The notes beneath the pieces were generated by a model. The model did no database searches. It was given only the letters and a program-made list of their open reading frames with translations, and had not been told where the DNA came from. This document shows positions 1-8,127 of a stretch of DNA of 64,000 bases, in pieces. Numbering within the stretch: position 1 is the stretch's first letter; the number at the start of each line of letters is the position of its first letter. The stretch covers positions 100,438-164,437 of the forward strand of contig CAWHBN010000020.1 in the NCBI GenBank assembly GCA_963827705.1. Reading direction: 5' to 3'. A program made the position numbers and the translations under genes. This DNA is from JACDAN01 sp963827705 (GTDB lineage Bacteria; Actinomycetota; Thermoleophilia; Gaiellales; Gaiellaceae).

Positions 1-137
1 ATGTCGTCCATCGAGACATGGGGGCCGTCGCGCTGCATGACCTCGTCCGCCACGTCCAGGAGCTCTCCTCGTCGCCGCTCGCGCACGCGCGCCCGCTCCG
101 AATCCCGCCTCCTGGTTGCCGGTGTCTGGGTTGCCAT
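1..137 (-). CDS. TetR-family transcriptional regulator, N-terminus only (cut by window edge)
   Basis: About 45 N-terminal residues are visible, reading left from an ATG at 137. An Arg-rich start leads into RRGELLDVADEVMQRDG and then VSMDD, the usual first helix and lead-in to the helix-turn-helix of TetR repressors. The DNA-binding core and ligand domain lie outside the window. It follows livM in the same direction with a 20-base gap, so it may be co-transcribed with, or control, the liv operon. There is no clear ribosome-binding site; a near-perfect palindrome sits directly before the ATG. A GTG at 86 is a later alternative start. Confidence 0.75.
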   Translation of the reverse strand, partial: MATQTPATRRRDSERARVRERRRGELLDVADEVMQRDGPHVSMDD

Positions 138-138
138 G

Positions 139-153
139 GTTACCGACGTTAAC
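139..153. promoter_or_regulatory. Candidate operator before the TetR gene
   Basis: GTTACCG-A-CGTTAAC is a 15-base inverted repeat with six of seven pairs matching around a central A. It starts two bases upstream of the TetR ATG and ends five bases before the livM stop codon. The position fits autorepression, but no binding evidence exists. It resembles the GTTAACC palindrome beside the MarR gene at 6914-6928. Confidence 0.4.
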
Positions 154-157
154 GGTT

Positions 158-1225
158 TCAGGCGCCCGGAGGCGCGGCGCGGCGCAACCTTCCGCCGCGA
201 ACGATGTTGGCGAGCGCCCGGAACAGGCCGGCGACGCCTCCTGGAAGCAGCAGCATGACCACGATCAGGAACACCCCGAAGACGACCGCCGGAGCCTGGT
301 CCCCGAGGCTGAGATCGAAGAGCGGCGGCTCCTGCGAGTAGATCGGGAGGAACTCGAAGAGGAGCGCTCCGAAGACGACCCCGGCGAGCGAGCCGAGCCC
401 GCCGATGACGGCAGCCGCGAGCAGCAGGATCGAGAGTGAGACCGGGAAGGTGTCGGGGTTCACGTACGCCGTCTCGATCGCAAACAGAGCACCCGCCGCG
501 CCCGCATAGAAGGACGACACGCCGAACGCGAACGACTTGTAGAGCGCGGAGTTGACGCCGGCGGAGACCGCAGCGACCTCACCGTCGCGGATCGAGCGCC
601 ACGCCCTCCCGATCCGGCCTCGAACCAGCAGCCACGCGAGCAGGAACAGGATTCCGGCCGTGACCCAGGCTTCGTAGTAGAGCCAGTGGCGAGTTGAGAT
701 GTCCCAGCCGAACGGGGTCTCAGGGAGGTTCAGATTCAGGCCTCCGCCACCGCCGGTGACCTCCGCGAAGCGCTTCATCAGGATCGGAAACGAGACCGCG
801 ATCGCGAGCGTGGCGAGCGCCAGCGAGATGCCTCCGAGTCGCAGCGCCGGGATGCCGATGATGAAGCCGATGACGCCGGTGACGAGCGCGGCGATCGGGA
901 TCGTGAACACCGGCCGCATCCCGTCGCCGATCGGGATCCAGTCCGGTGGGTCGAGCATGTAGAGCTCGAGGCCCGGGCGGCCGAGTGACAGGAGAGCGGC
1001 CACATAGGCCCCGACACCGACGAACGCGCCGTGGCCGAGTGAGATCTGGCCGCTGTAGCCGGTGAGGATGTTGAGCCCGAGGAGCGCGATCACATAGATC
1101 GCCACGAGCGTGAACTGGAGCAGCCGGAACTCGCCCATGAACCTGGGCAGGAGCGCGACCACGATGACGGCGAGGACGAAGAGCGCCGGAGCGATCGACT
1201 TGCGGAGAAGCGCGCGCCAGCTCAT
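158..1225 (-). CDS. livM: Branched-chain amino-acid ABC transporter permease LivM
   Basis: This 355-residue inner-membrane permease has about ten hydrophobic segments. It carries the LivM hallmark GLNILTGYSGQISLGHGAF near residue 50, and the LivM/LivH EAA-type region is recognisable near GVNSALYKSFAFGVSSFYAG. In the family it pairs with LivH to form the channel for Leu, Ile and Val, or for other amino acids, urea or short-chain amides. It overlaps livH by one base and is the last liv gene. No periplasmic binding protein (LivK/J) is visible, so the substrate cannot be fixed. Confidence 0.93.
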   Translation of the reverse strand: MSWRALLRKSIAPALFVLAVIVVALLPRFMGEFRLLQFTLVAIYVIALLGLNILTGYSGQISLGHGAFVGVGAYVAALLSLGRPGLELYMLDPPDWIPIGDGMRPVFTIPIAALVTGVIGFIIGIPALRLGGISLALATLAIAVSFPILMKRFAEVTGGGGGLNLNLPETPFGWDISTRHWLYYEAWVTAGILFLLAWLLVRGRIGRAWRSIRDGEVAAVSAGVNSALYKSFAFGVSSFYAGAAGALFAIETAYVNPDTFPVSLSILLLAAAVIGGLGSLAGVVFGALLFEFLPIYSQEPPLFDLSLGDQAPAVVFGVFLIVVMLLLPGGVAGLFRALANIVRGGRLRRAAPPGA

Positions 1226-2106
1226 CAGACGCGCCTCACCACGCGGTGGCCGAACAGGCCCTGCGGCCGGATGAGCAGCACGAGCAGCAGCACCGTCAAC
1301 GCCGCCGGCAGCCGCAGCTCGCCGCCGATGAAGTCGACGTAGGTCCCGAGGACGTTGATCAGCACGCCGAGCGTGAGCCCGCCGACGACCGCGCCGACCG
1401 GGCTGTCGATGCCTCCGAGCACGGCGGCGGCGAAGGAGTAGATCAGGATCACCAGCATCAGGTTGGGATCCAGGAAGGCGGTCGGCGCGGCCATCATTCC
1501 CGCGACGGCGCCGAGCGACGCGGCCAGGCCCCAGCCGAGCGCGAGCATCCAGCCGACGCGGACACCCATCAGGCGGCTCGCCTCCTGGCTGTTCGCGACG
1601 GCGCGCATGACGAGACCGAGCGTCGTGAAGCGGAAGAACGCCCAGAGCACGAGGACGGTCGCCAGGCAGACGCAGAGCACGCCGATGTCCTGGTACGAGA
1701 TCACGACGCCGGCGATCTCGGTCGTCCCGTTCGGGAACGGGCTGTCGAAGGCCTTCACCTCGGCGCCCCAGATCCAGCCGGTCAGGCCGTTGAGCGCTAT
1801 GAGTAACCCGATCGTGACGATCACGATCACGATCTCGGGCCGGTGCTCGACCGGCCGGATGATCGTCCGCTCGATCGCCGCGCCGCCGATGAACGCAAAC
1901 ACGAGGGTCAGCGCGAAGGCGGGCCAGTACGACAGCCCCTGGTTCATCAGCGACCAGGCAATGAACGTCGTGAACGTCGCCATCTCTCCCTGAGCGAAGT
2001 TGAGGACGTCCGTCGACCGGTAGATGAGAACGAGCGCGAGCGCGAGGCTGGCGAAGATCGCTCCCTGCGCGAGCCCGCTGACGACTTGTTGGAGGAAGGC
2101 AGCCAT
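1225..2106 (-). CDS. livH: Branched-chain amino-acid ABC transporter permease LivH
   Basis: A 293-residue multi-spanning membrane protein. The N-terminus QQVVSGLAQGAIFASLALAL and the following VLNFAQGEMATF are the classic LivH signature. The second half carries AVLGGIDSPVGAVVGG, the conserved loop that contacts the ATPases. It is the partner permease of LivM. One-base junctions with livM and livF indicate translational coupling in a livG-livF-livH-livM transcript. Confidence 0.93.
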   Translation of the reverse strand: MAAFLQQVVSGLAQGAIFASLALALVLIYRSTDVLNFAQGEMATFTTFIAWSLMNQGLSYWPAFALTLVFAFIGGAAIERTIIRPVEHRPEIVIVIVTIGLLIALNGLTGWIWGAEVKAFDSPFPNGTTEIAGVVISYQDIGVLCVCLATVLVLWAFFRFTTLGLVMRAVANSQEASRLMGVRVGWMLALGWGLAASLGAVAGMMAAPTAFLDPNLMLVILIYSFAAAVLGGIDSPVGAVVGGLTLGVLINVLGTYVDFIGGELRLPAALTVLLLVLLIRPQGLFGHRVVRRV

Positions 2107-2810
2107 CAGTAGCCCAGGTAGCTCTTCCTGACGCCTTCGTGGCGTGCGAGCTCGTCGCTCGTGCCGTCCACAGCCACCTTTCCGACCTCGAGGACGTAGG
2201 CGCGGGCCGCGACCTCGAGGGCGATCCTTGCGTTCTGCTCGACGACGAGCACGGTCAGCCCGTCGTCCTCGTTGAGCTTGCGCACGATTGCGAACAGCTC
2301 GCGGACGACTGTCGGCGCCAGCCCGAGCGAAGGCTCGTCGAGCATGAGCAGGCGCGGGCGGCTGACAAGCGCGCGGCCCAGTGCGAGCATCTGCTGCTCG
2401 CCTCCGCTGAGCGTGGCGGACGCCTGGTCGCGGCGCCGCTCGATCCAGGGAAAGTACCCGACGACCCGCTCGGCCGCTTCGGCGAAATCTCCGCGCCGGC
2501 CGGCTGCTCCCATCCGCAGGTTCTCCCAGACCGTCAGCTCGGGGAAGAGACCTCGACCCTCCGGGACATGGGCGATGCCGAGCCGCGCGACCGATTCGGT
2601 CGACTTGCGGGCGATGCGGCGGCCGTCGAAGGTGATCTCGCCGGAGGTCCGCGTCATCCCGGAGATGCTGCGAAGCGTCGTCGTCTTCCCGGCGCCGTTG
2701 GCCCCCAGCACGGCGACCACCTCGCCTTCGTCGACGTTCAGCGAGACGCCGTGCAGGGCGCGGATCGGGCCGTAGCGGGCGAAGACGTCCGTCAGCTCAA
2801 GCAGCGGCAT
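2106..2810 (-). CDS. livF: Branched-chain amino-acid ABC transporter ATP-binding protein LivF
   Basis: A 234-residue ABC ATPase. Walker A GANGAGKTT lies near residue 36, the signature LSGGEQQ near 135, Walker B LLMLDEP near 155, and the switch His is in VEQNARIAL. The LSGGEQQ signature and short length distinguish LivF from LivG. It energises uptake together with LivG on the cytoplasmic face of LivHM. It overlaps livG by 14 bases and livH by one. Confidence 0.93.
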   Translation of the reverse strand: MPLLELTDVFARYGPIRALHGVSLNVDEGEVVAVLGANGAGKTTTLRSISGMTRTSGEITFDGRRIARKSTESVARLGIAHVPEGRGLFPELTVWENLRMGAAGRRGDFAEAAERVVGYFPWIERRRDQASATLSGGEQQMLALGRALVSRPRLLMLDEPSLGLAPTVVRELFAIVRKLNEDDGLTVLVVEQNARIALEVAARAYVLEVGKVAVDGTSDELARHEGVRKSYLGY

Positions 2811-3531
2811 CCTCGCCTCCGAGATAGGCCTCGATCACGCCCGCGTCCTGCTGGACCTCGGCCGGCGTCCCCTCGGCGATCTTCCTGCCGAAGTTCAGGA
2901 CGTGCACGCGGTCGCAGATGCTCATGACGAGCGCCATGTGATGCTCGACGATCAGGAGCGTGAGGTCGTAGTCCTTCCTCAGCTTCCGGATCAGCACGCC
3001 GAGCTCCTCGACCTCCTCGTGGTTGAGGCCGCCCGCGGGCTCGTCGAGTAGGAGCAGACGTGGGCGCGAGACGAGCGCCCGCGCAAGCTCGATGCGCTTG
3101 AGCGTGCCGAACGGCAGGCCGGCGGCCGGCCGCTCGGCATGTGGCCCGAGGCTCAGATAGTCGAGCGTCTCGTGCGCCATCTTCCGGCCCTGGCGCTCGC
3201 CGAACGGATGCATGCGCGTATGCGCTCCGACCATCACGTTCTCGGTCACGGTCATCGTCGGGAACAGCACGACGTTCTGGAACGTCCGCGAGACACCCGC
3301 CCGGACGACGCGGTAGGGGCGAGTGCGTAGCAGGTCGCGCCCTTCGAGGACCACACGACCCGAATCGGCCTTGTACAGACGGGTGACGACGTTGAAGAGC
3401 GTCGTCTTGCCGGCGCCGTTTGGGCCGATGAGCCCGCCGATCGTGCCCTCCTCCAAGGCGAGCGACACATCGTCGAGCGCAACGATCCCTCCGAAACGCC
3501 GCGTCACGTTCTCGACAGCGAGGAGTGCCAC
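2797..3531 (-). CDS. livG: Branched-chain amino-acid ABC transporter ATP-binding protein LivG
   Basis: A 244-residue ABC ATPase. Walker A GPNGAGKTT and Walker B LLLLDEP are present, and HHMALVM carries the switch His. LivG-specific features include FNVVTRLYKADSGRV and the motif RTFQNVVLFPTMTV. A GTG at 3531 is chosen because the ATPase fold starts immediately there (ALLAVENVTRRFGG); a longer frame to 3630 would run through the divergent gene's start. It is the first gene of the liv operon, whose promoter must lie in the 43 bases before the divergent metallo-hydrolase. Confidence 0.92.
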   Translation of the reverse strand: MALLAVENVTRRFGGIVALDDVSLALEEGTIGGLIGPNGAGKTTLFNVVTRLYKADSGRVVLEGRDLLRTRPYRVVRAGVSRTFQNVVLFPTMTVTENVMVGAHTRMHPFGERQGRKMAHETLDYLSLGPHAERPAAGLPFGTLKRIELARALVSRPRLLLLDEPAGGLNHEEVEELGVLIRKLRKDYDLTLLIVEHHMALVMSICDRVHVLNFGRKIAEGTPAEVQQDAGVIEAYLGGEDAAA

Positions 3532-3574
3532 GGGGCGACGATCATAAAGCCGAGTGGAGGAGTTGAATACGGAC

Positions 3575-4510
3575 ATGGTCGAACTCGAGGGTGGAATCCG
3601 CCGCCAGACCTTCGCCTTGCCGCTGGGCATCGACCACGTGCACTGCTACCTCCTGCCCTCCTCCGGCGGCGGCTGGACCGCGGTCGACACGGGGCTCGGC
3701 CTGCCCGATGCGGGGACGCGGTGGGCGCAGGCGCTGGACCGCCTGGACGGGCCGGTGCAGCGGATCGCGATCACGCATTTCCATCCCGACCATGTCGGGG
3801 CGGCGGCAGATCTGGCCGAGCTGACCGGCGCTCCTGTCTTCCAGGGCGTCGACGACTACGACCAGTGCATCCGGACCTGGGGAGAGCTTCGGGTGGCGGG
3901 GCGGATGCCCGACTACCTGCGGGTTCACGGCACGCCCGAGGAGGATGTCGAGTCGTTCGAGGAGGAGGGCCGCGCCTTCGTGCAGTTCGTACGGTTCGTG
4001 CGCGACCCGGAGCGCCTCGAGCCCGGGGGCGAGCTGGACGGTTGGGAGGTGCTCCACCTGCCCGGACACGCCGACGGCCACCTCGCGTTGCTGCGCGACG
4101 GGATCCTGGTCGCAGGCGACACCTTGCTCGGATCGATCACCCCGAACGTCGGCCTCTATCCGGACTCCAGGCCCGATCCGCTTGCTGACTACCTCACGTC
4201 GCTGGAGCGCATCGCTGAGCTCGCCCCGAGGATTGCGCTGCCGGGCCACGGCGAGCCGATCGAGGATCCCGCCGGCAGGGCGCGCGAGCTCATTGCGCAC
4301 CACAGGGAGCGTCTCGACCGCACGGCAGATGCGCTCGACGGCGATCCCGTGAGCGCCTACGACGTCTCGCTCACGCTGTTCCCGGACCCGCTACCTGCGA
4401 CGCTTCGCCGCTTTGCGCTCGCGGAGACACGTGCGCACCTCGAGTACCTCGTCCGGCGCGACGGTGCCAAGCGGGTGGACGGGGACGAGCGCGTCTCGTA
4501 CCTCGCCTAA
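3575..4510 (+). CDS. MBL-fold metallo-hydrolase
   Basis: A 311-residue metallo-beta-lactamase-fold hydrolase. The zinc motif THFHPDHVG sits near residue 70, a further metal ligand in LPGHADGHLALL near 165, and ALPGHGEPIEDP near 225. This pattern matches the glyoxalase-II-like/hydroxyacylglutathione-hydrolase-type branch with an extended C-terminus. The ATG at 3575 has GGAGGAG about 12 bases upstream; a GTG at 3554 in frame is the alternative. It diverges from livG and ends just before a strong hairpin. The substrate is not predictable. Confidence 0.88.
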   Translation: MVELEGGIRRQTFALPLGIDHVHCYLLPSSGGGWTAVDTGLGLPDAGTRWAQALDRLDGPVQRIAITHFHPDHVGAAADLAELTGAPVFQGVDDYDQCIRTWGELRVAGRMPDYLRVHGTPEEDVESFEEEGRAFVQFVRFVRDPERLEPGGELDGWEVLHLPGHADGHLALLRDGILVAGDTLLGSITPNVGLYPDSRPDPLADYLTSLERIAELAPRIALPGHGEPIEDPAGRARELIAHHRERLDRTADALDGDPVSAYDVSLTLFPDPLPATLRRFALAETRAHLEYLVRRDGAKRVDGDERVSYLA

Positions 4511-4515
4511 ACCAC

Positions 4516-4540
4516 GAGGCCCGCCTTGCGGGCGGGCCTC
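4516..4540 (+). terminator. Intrinsic-terminator-like hairpin
   Basis: GAGGCCCGCC pairs perfectly with GGCGGGCCTC around a five-base loop, six bases after the metallo-hydrolase stop. There is no T-run. It probably serves both this gene and the convergent RTX gene. Confidence 0.7.
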
Positions 4541-4573
4541 GATGGTGGAGAGAGGGTATGGAGAGAGGAGCTG

Positions 4574-5146
4574 TTATTCCCCGTCGTCGGGGTGCGAAGT
4601 CGTCACGGTCTTGACGATCTCGCAGTTGACGTGCACGTCGGACTCCTTGGAGTTGAGCCAGACGACGTCCTTGTCGCCGGGACCGCAGTCGATCGTGTCG
4701 ACCTTGTGGTCGCGGGCGAGTGCGTGCATGCGGTCGTTGCCGGCGCCGCCGTTCTCGACGTCCGCGCCACGGCCGACCCAGATGCGGTCGTCGCCGTTGT
4801 CGCCGTTCACGACGTCGTTGCCCCAGCGGCCGCGGAGGACGTCGTTGCCCTCGCCGCCGTTGATCGTGTCGGTGCCGACACCGCCGCGCATGCGGTCGTT
4901 TCCGCCCTCACCGTTGAGGGTGTCGTTGCCCCGCTGGCCGAAGACGAGGTCGTTTCCTTCGCCGGCGTTGACGGTGTCGTCACCGCCGCGGGCGTGAATC
5001 CTGTCGTTGCCGATGGTGCCGGTCAGGGTCTCACCGTTGTTCGTCCCCTTGATGACGACGACACGGTGAGCGACGGCGGCGCTCACGATCGCGAGCGCGA
5101 GAAGCGCGGCGAGCGAGAGAACCGTGAGTCGAATCTTCTTGGTCAC
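4574..5146 (-). CDS. Secreted calcium-binding (RTX/hemolysin-type repeat) protein
   Basis: A 190-residue protein with an N-terminal hydrophobic segment (LTVLSLAALLALAIVSAAVA) typical of a Sec signal. About ten tandem RTX-like nonapeptides of the type GGxGxDxhx follow (GGDDTVNAGEGNDLVFG, GGNDRMRGG, NGGEGNDVLRG). They form Ca2+-stabilised parallel beta-rolls in known family members. A Cys pair (DTIDCGPGDKDVV, HVNCEIV) near the C-terminus probably forms a disulfide. The GTG start has AGGAGG nine bases upstream. There is no enzymatic domain, so the role (surface or adhesion) is unknown. Confidence 0.85.
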   Translation of the reverse strand: MTKKIRLTVLSLAALLALAIVSAAVAHRVVVIKGTNNGETLTGTIGNDRIHARGGDDTVNAGEGNDLVFGQRGNDTLNGEGGNDRMRGGVGTDTINGGEGNDVLRGRWGNDVVNGDNGDDRIWVGRGADVENGGAGNDRMHALARDHKVDTIDCGPGDKDVVWLNSKESDVHVNCEIVKTVTTSHPDDGE

Positions 5147-5237
5147 TGCTGAGAACCTCCTTGGCGACGTTGACCGGAGTCTTCCCAGCGGGCATGAGGG
5201 AGCCGTAGTGCTTCTGAAAGGATTTCGCGCCGAGTTG

Positions 5238-6479
5238 TTAGGCCTGTGTAAGAACAGCCCGGTGGTGCCGGCCGTACACCTCCCGTAATGCCACGAGGGT
5301 CATGACGAGGCCGGTGCCGCCCGCGACGAGGAAGGCGAGCTGTGTGCCGCCGACCTCCGAGAGCCAGCCCGTGAGGAGCCCACCGAGCGGCGCGAGCCCG
5401 GCGAACGCGAAGAGGTAGAGGCTGAGGACGCGGCCGCGGAGATGGTCGGGCGCCGACAGCTGGAGGAGCGACTGGCTGTTCGCCGTCCACAGTGTGAAGC
5501 AGCCGCCCACGACGTAGAGGAGCGCCGCGCAGGCCGCGACAGTGTCGAGTGGCGCGAGGGCAAGCAGCGAGAGGCTGAACCCGCCGACGCCGAGGAGGAG
5601 CGCCTTCCAGCTCGCCCGGCCGAGGCCCGCGGTGAGCAGCGCGCCGGTGAAGGCGCCGGCGCCGAAGCACGCCGAGAGCAAGCCGAACGTCCGTGGGCCG
5701 GCTTCCAGTGTCTCCGACGTGAGCACCGGGACGAGCACGTGGAAGTTGAAGCCGACCGTGCTCACGACCATCGTCATCATCAGCACCAGCCGCACTTGGG
5801 GCGAGTGCCGCGCGTAGGAGAGGCCTTCCCGCACGCTTGTCAGCACCGTCGGATGGTTCTTCGGCCGATCGAGCTTCACGAGCTCGCTGACCCGCATGAG
5901 CCAGAGGCTCGTCAGCACTGCGAGGAAGCTGACCGCGTTGATCGCGAAGCAGACGCCGACGCCGAACGCGGCGACGAGGACGCCGGCAAACGCGGGGCCG
6001 ATGACGCGCGAGCCGTTGAAGAGGCTCGCGTTGAGCGCGATCGCATTGGGGAGCTCTTGGCGGCCGACCATCTGGAACGTGAGCGCATGGCGCCCAGGAG
6101 CGTCGAAAACGAGCGCGGTACCGGCTGCTGCGGCGAGCGCGTATGCGAGCCAGACGATCTGCGCGCCGGAGAACGCCAGCGCCGTCAGCGCCAGGGCGAC
6201 GACCATCGACGCGGTCTGCGTGACCATGACGAGCCGCCGGTTGTCGAAGCGGTCTGCGACGACACCGGAGAAGAGGCCGAAGACGGTGAAGGGCGCGAAC
6301 CGGCAGAAGGCGAGGAAGCCGACCGCGACGGCCGAGTGCGTGAGCTCGACGACGTACCAGGCGAGGGCGATGTTCTGCATCCAGGTGCCGACGAGGGAGA
6401 CGACCTGTCCCGTGAAGTACAGCCGGTAGTTCCGGTGCTTGCGCAGGCTTGCAAAGGTGCGGCGGAAGGCGACGGTCAC
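5238..6479 (-). CDS. MFS transporter (MFS_3/EntS-like exporter)
   Basis: 413 residues with about twelve membrane segments. N-terminal RNYRLYFTGQVVSLVGTWMQ and GVVADRFDNRRLVM (the loop 2-3 motif A variant) are typical of the EntS/MFS_3 exporters for siderophores or macrolides. VGFLAFCRFAPFTVFG supports an efflux role by family resemblance only. It overlaps the upstream marR-like gene by four bases, so the pair is a regulator-exporter operon, probably derepressed by the exported compound. Confidence 0.9.
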   Translation of the reverse strand: MTVAFRRTFASLRKHRNYRLYFTGQVVSLVGTWMQNIALAWYVVELTHSAVAVGFLAFCRFAPFTVFGLFSGVVADRFDNRRLVMVTQTASMVVALALTALAFSGAQIVWLAYALAAAAGTALVFDAPGRHALTFQMVGRQELPNAIALNASLFNGSRVIGPAFAGVLVAAFGVGVCFAINAVSFLAVLTSLWLMRVSELVKLDRPKNHPTVLTSVREGLSYARHSPQVRLVLMMTMVVSTVGFNFHVLVPVLTSETLEAGPRTFGLLSACFGAGAFTGALLTAGLGRASWKALLLGVGGFSLSLLALAPLDTVAACAALLYVVGGCFTLWTANSQSLLQLSAPDHLRGRVLSLYLFAFAGLAPLGGLLTGWLSEVGGTQLAFLVAGGTGLVMTLVALREVYGRHHRAVLTQA

Positions 6480-6910
6480 TCGTCCTCCAGGAGCTGGACG
6501 AGCGGCTCGAGCGCCGCGTCGATCGCCTCGAGCTCTGCAGGCTCGAGCTGCTTCAGGCGGGCCGCGAGCCAGGCCGTCCGGCGGGACTTGACCGAGCGCA
6601 GCACCCGCTCGCCCTCCTCTGTCACGGACAGGCTCTGGCGCCGGCCGTCGGCCTCGTGCTGCGTGCGGCGGACGAGGCCTGCCCGCTCCAGGCGCGCGAC
6701 GTGCTTCGACATCGCCGCGGCGGAGATTCGCTCACGCGCGGCGAGCTCGTTGACGCCGATCCCGCGGTTGCGGCGGATCTGGATCAACAACGTGACCTGC
6801 CCGCCCGTGACACCGAGCGCGTGGCTCTCTCGACGGAGCTCGCGCGCGAGCTTCAGCAGCGCCGGGCGGAGCCGGTTCGCGACGTCGGTGTGAGTCTGCG
6901 TGGCAGCCAA
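6476..6910 (-). CDS. MarR-family transcriptional regulator
   Basis: A winged-helix regulator. GGQVTLLIQIRRNRGIGVNELA, ISAAAMSKHVARLERAGLVRR (recognition helix) and the wing RQSLSVTEEGERVL match MarR proteins. The frame opens further upstream to 6985, but only a TTG at 6910 lies close to the family's usual N-terminus (144 residues). A perfect palindrome lies just upstream. It is translationally coupled to the MFS gene. Likely role: repressor of this exporter operon and perhaps of the divergent AAA+ gene. Confidence 0.85.
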   Translation of the reverse strand: MAATQTHTDVANRLRPALLKLARELRRESHALGVTGGQVTLLIQIRRNRGIGVNELAARERISAAAMSKHVARLERAGLVRRTQHEADGRRQSLSVTEEGERVLRSVKSRRTAWLAARLKQLEPAELEAIDAALEPLVQLLEDE

Positions 6911-6913
6911 GTC

Positions 6914-6928
6914 GTTAACCAGGTTAAC
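6914..6928. promoter_or_regulatory. Candidate MarR operator
   Basis: GTTAACC-A-GGTTAAC is a perfect 15-base palindrome in the divergent region between the marR-like gene and the AAA+ gene (start 6979). MarR dimers typically bind AT-rich palindromes of this size and place, so autoregulation is the natural inference. Confidence 0.5.
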
Positions 6929-6978
6929 AATCTTTCGCCGGTTTCCGCATGGGTCTCGCGGGTACGCTTCCCGCTGCC

Positions 6979-8004
6979 ATGCCACGCGATGTCCGTGAGG
7001 AGCTGGCCGAGAACGTCAGGGAGCTGGCGCAGCGCCTGCGGAGAACGGCAGCGCGCGAGCCGCCGTTCGACTGGGTCGCGGAGCAGCTCGGTTTCAACCG
7101 GCCCGAGCCGGCGAGGTCGCTGGAGGAGCTCCAGGCGGAGCTCGACGCCCTTGTCGGCCTCGCCACGGTCAAGGAGCAGGTGCGCGCGCTCGTCGCTTTC
7201 CTCCAGGTGCAGGCGCGCCGGCAGGAGCACGACCTTCCCGAAGTCGCAACGAGCCAGCATCTCGTCTTCTACGGGAACCCCGGCACCGGCAAGACGACCG
7301 TCGCCCGGCTGCTGGCGCAGACGTACCGGGCGATGGGGCTGCTTCGGCGCGGACATCTCGTCGAGGTCGACCGCAGCGGGCTCGTCGGCCAGTACGTGGG
7401 AACGACCGCGCTCAAGACCGAGCGGGTGGTCCGGCGGGCGCTCGACGGCGTCCTCTTCATCGACGAGGCCTACGCGCTCGCGCCCGAGGCGGCGTACCAC
7501 GATTTCGGGCCGGAGGCGATCGAGACGCTGCTCAAGCGGATGGAGGACTACCGCCATCGCCTGATCGTCATCGTCGCCGGTTATCCACGGCCGATGGGCC
7601 GCTTCCTCGACTCGAACCCGGGGCTTCGGTCTCGCTTCTCGCGCGAGATCTCGTTCCCCGACTACTCGACGGACGAGCTGCTCGCGATCACGCACAAGTT
7701 CGCCGGCAATCACGCGTACGAGCTCACCGAGGGCGCCGAGCAGGCGCTGCGCTCGGTGTTCGACTCGGCGGTGCGGGGCGAGGGCTTCGGCAACGCGCGC
7801 TACGCGCGGACGATCTTCGAGCAGGCGCTGAACGCCCAGGCGCTGCGGCTCGCGGGGCTGTCCGGACGCCGGCTGGAGGAGCTCGGCCCCGAGGAGCTGA
7901 CCACGCTTACGGACGAGGACGTCGTCTCAGCGGCGACCGCCCTTGGTGAGGGGATCGAGTTGCCGACCGAGCGCGCTCGCTGGTTCCGGCGCCGCGCGTC
8001 CTAG
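6979..8004 (+). CDS. AAA+ ATPase of the CbbX/SpoVK family
   Basis: A 341-residue single-ring AAA+ protein. A predicted helical N-terminus is followed by the core: Walker A GNPGTGKTT at 99-107, Walker B VLFIDEAYAL near 158-167, and an arginine-finger-like GLRSRFSREI near 218. The layout VGLATVKEQV plus FIDEAYALAP is shared by CbbX (Rubisco activase), SpoVK and EccA-type ATPases. No Rubisco or ESX genes are nearby, so the client protein is unknown. The ATG at 6979 is chosen over a GTG-like extension because it follows the operator. Confidence 0.88.
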   Translation: MPRDVREELAENVRELAQRLRRTAAREPPFDWVAEQLGFNRPEPARSLEELQAELDALVGLATVKEQVRALVAFLQVQARRQEHDLPEVATSQHLVFYGNPGTGKTTVARLLAQTYRAMGLLRRGHLVEVDRSGLVGQYVGTTALKTERVVRRALDGVLFIDEAYALAPEAAYHDFGPEAIETLLKRMEDYRHRLIVIVAGYPRPMGRFLDSNPGLRSRFSREISFPDYSTDELLAITHKFAGNHAYELTEGAEQALRSVFDSAVRGEGFGNARYARTIFEQALNAQALRLAGLSGRRLEELGPEELTTLTDEDVVSAATALGEGIELPTERARWFRRRAS

Positions 8005-8127
8005 GTCGGAGGAACCGCATCGGAGGCGCGGACCAGGAACGGTCGTCGGCAGACTGTCTTGAGGAAAAGTTCGGCGAAACGAGCATCGCACCACGGCGAC
8101 GAGCAACGTTCCGCCAAACTCTCCTGA

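Noticed and set aside
1..258. 85-codon + strand frame at the left edge
   Set aside because: It is antisense to the TetR N-terminus, which shows a recognisable helix and an ATG beside an operator-like palindrome.
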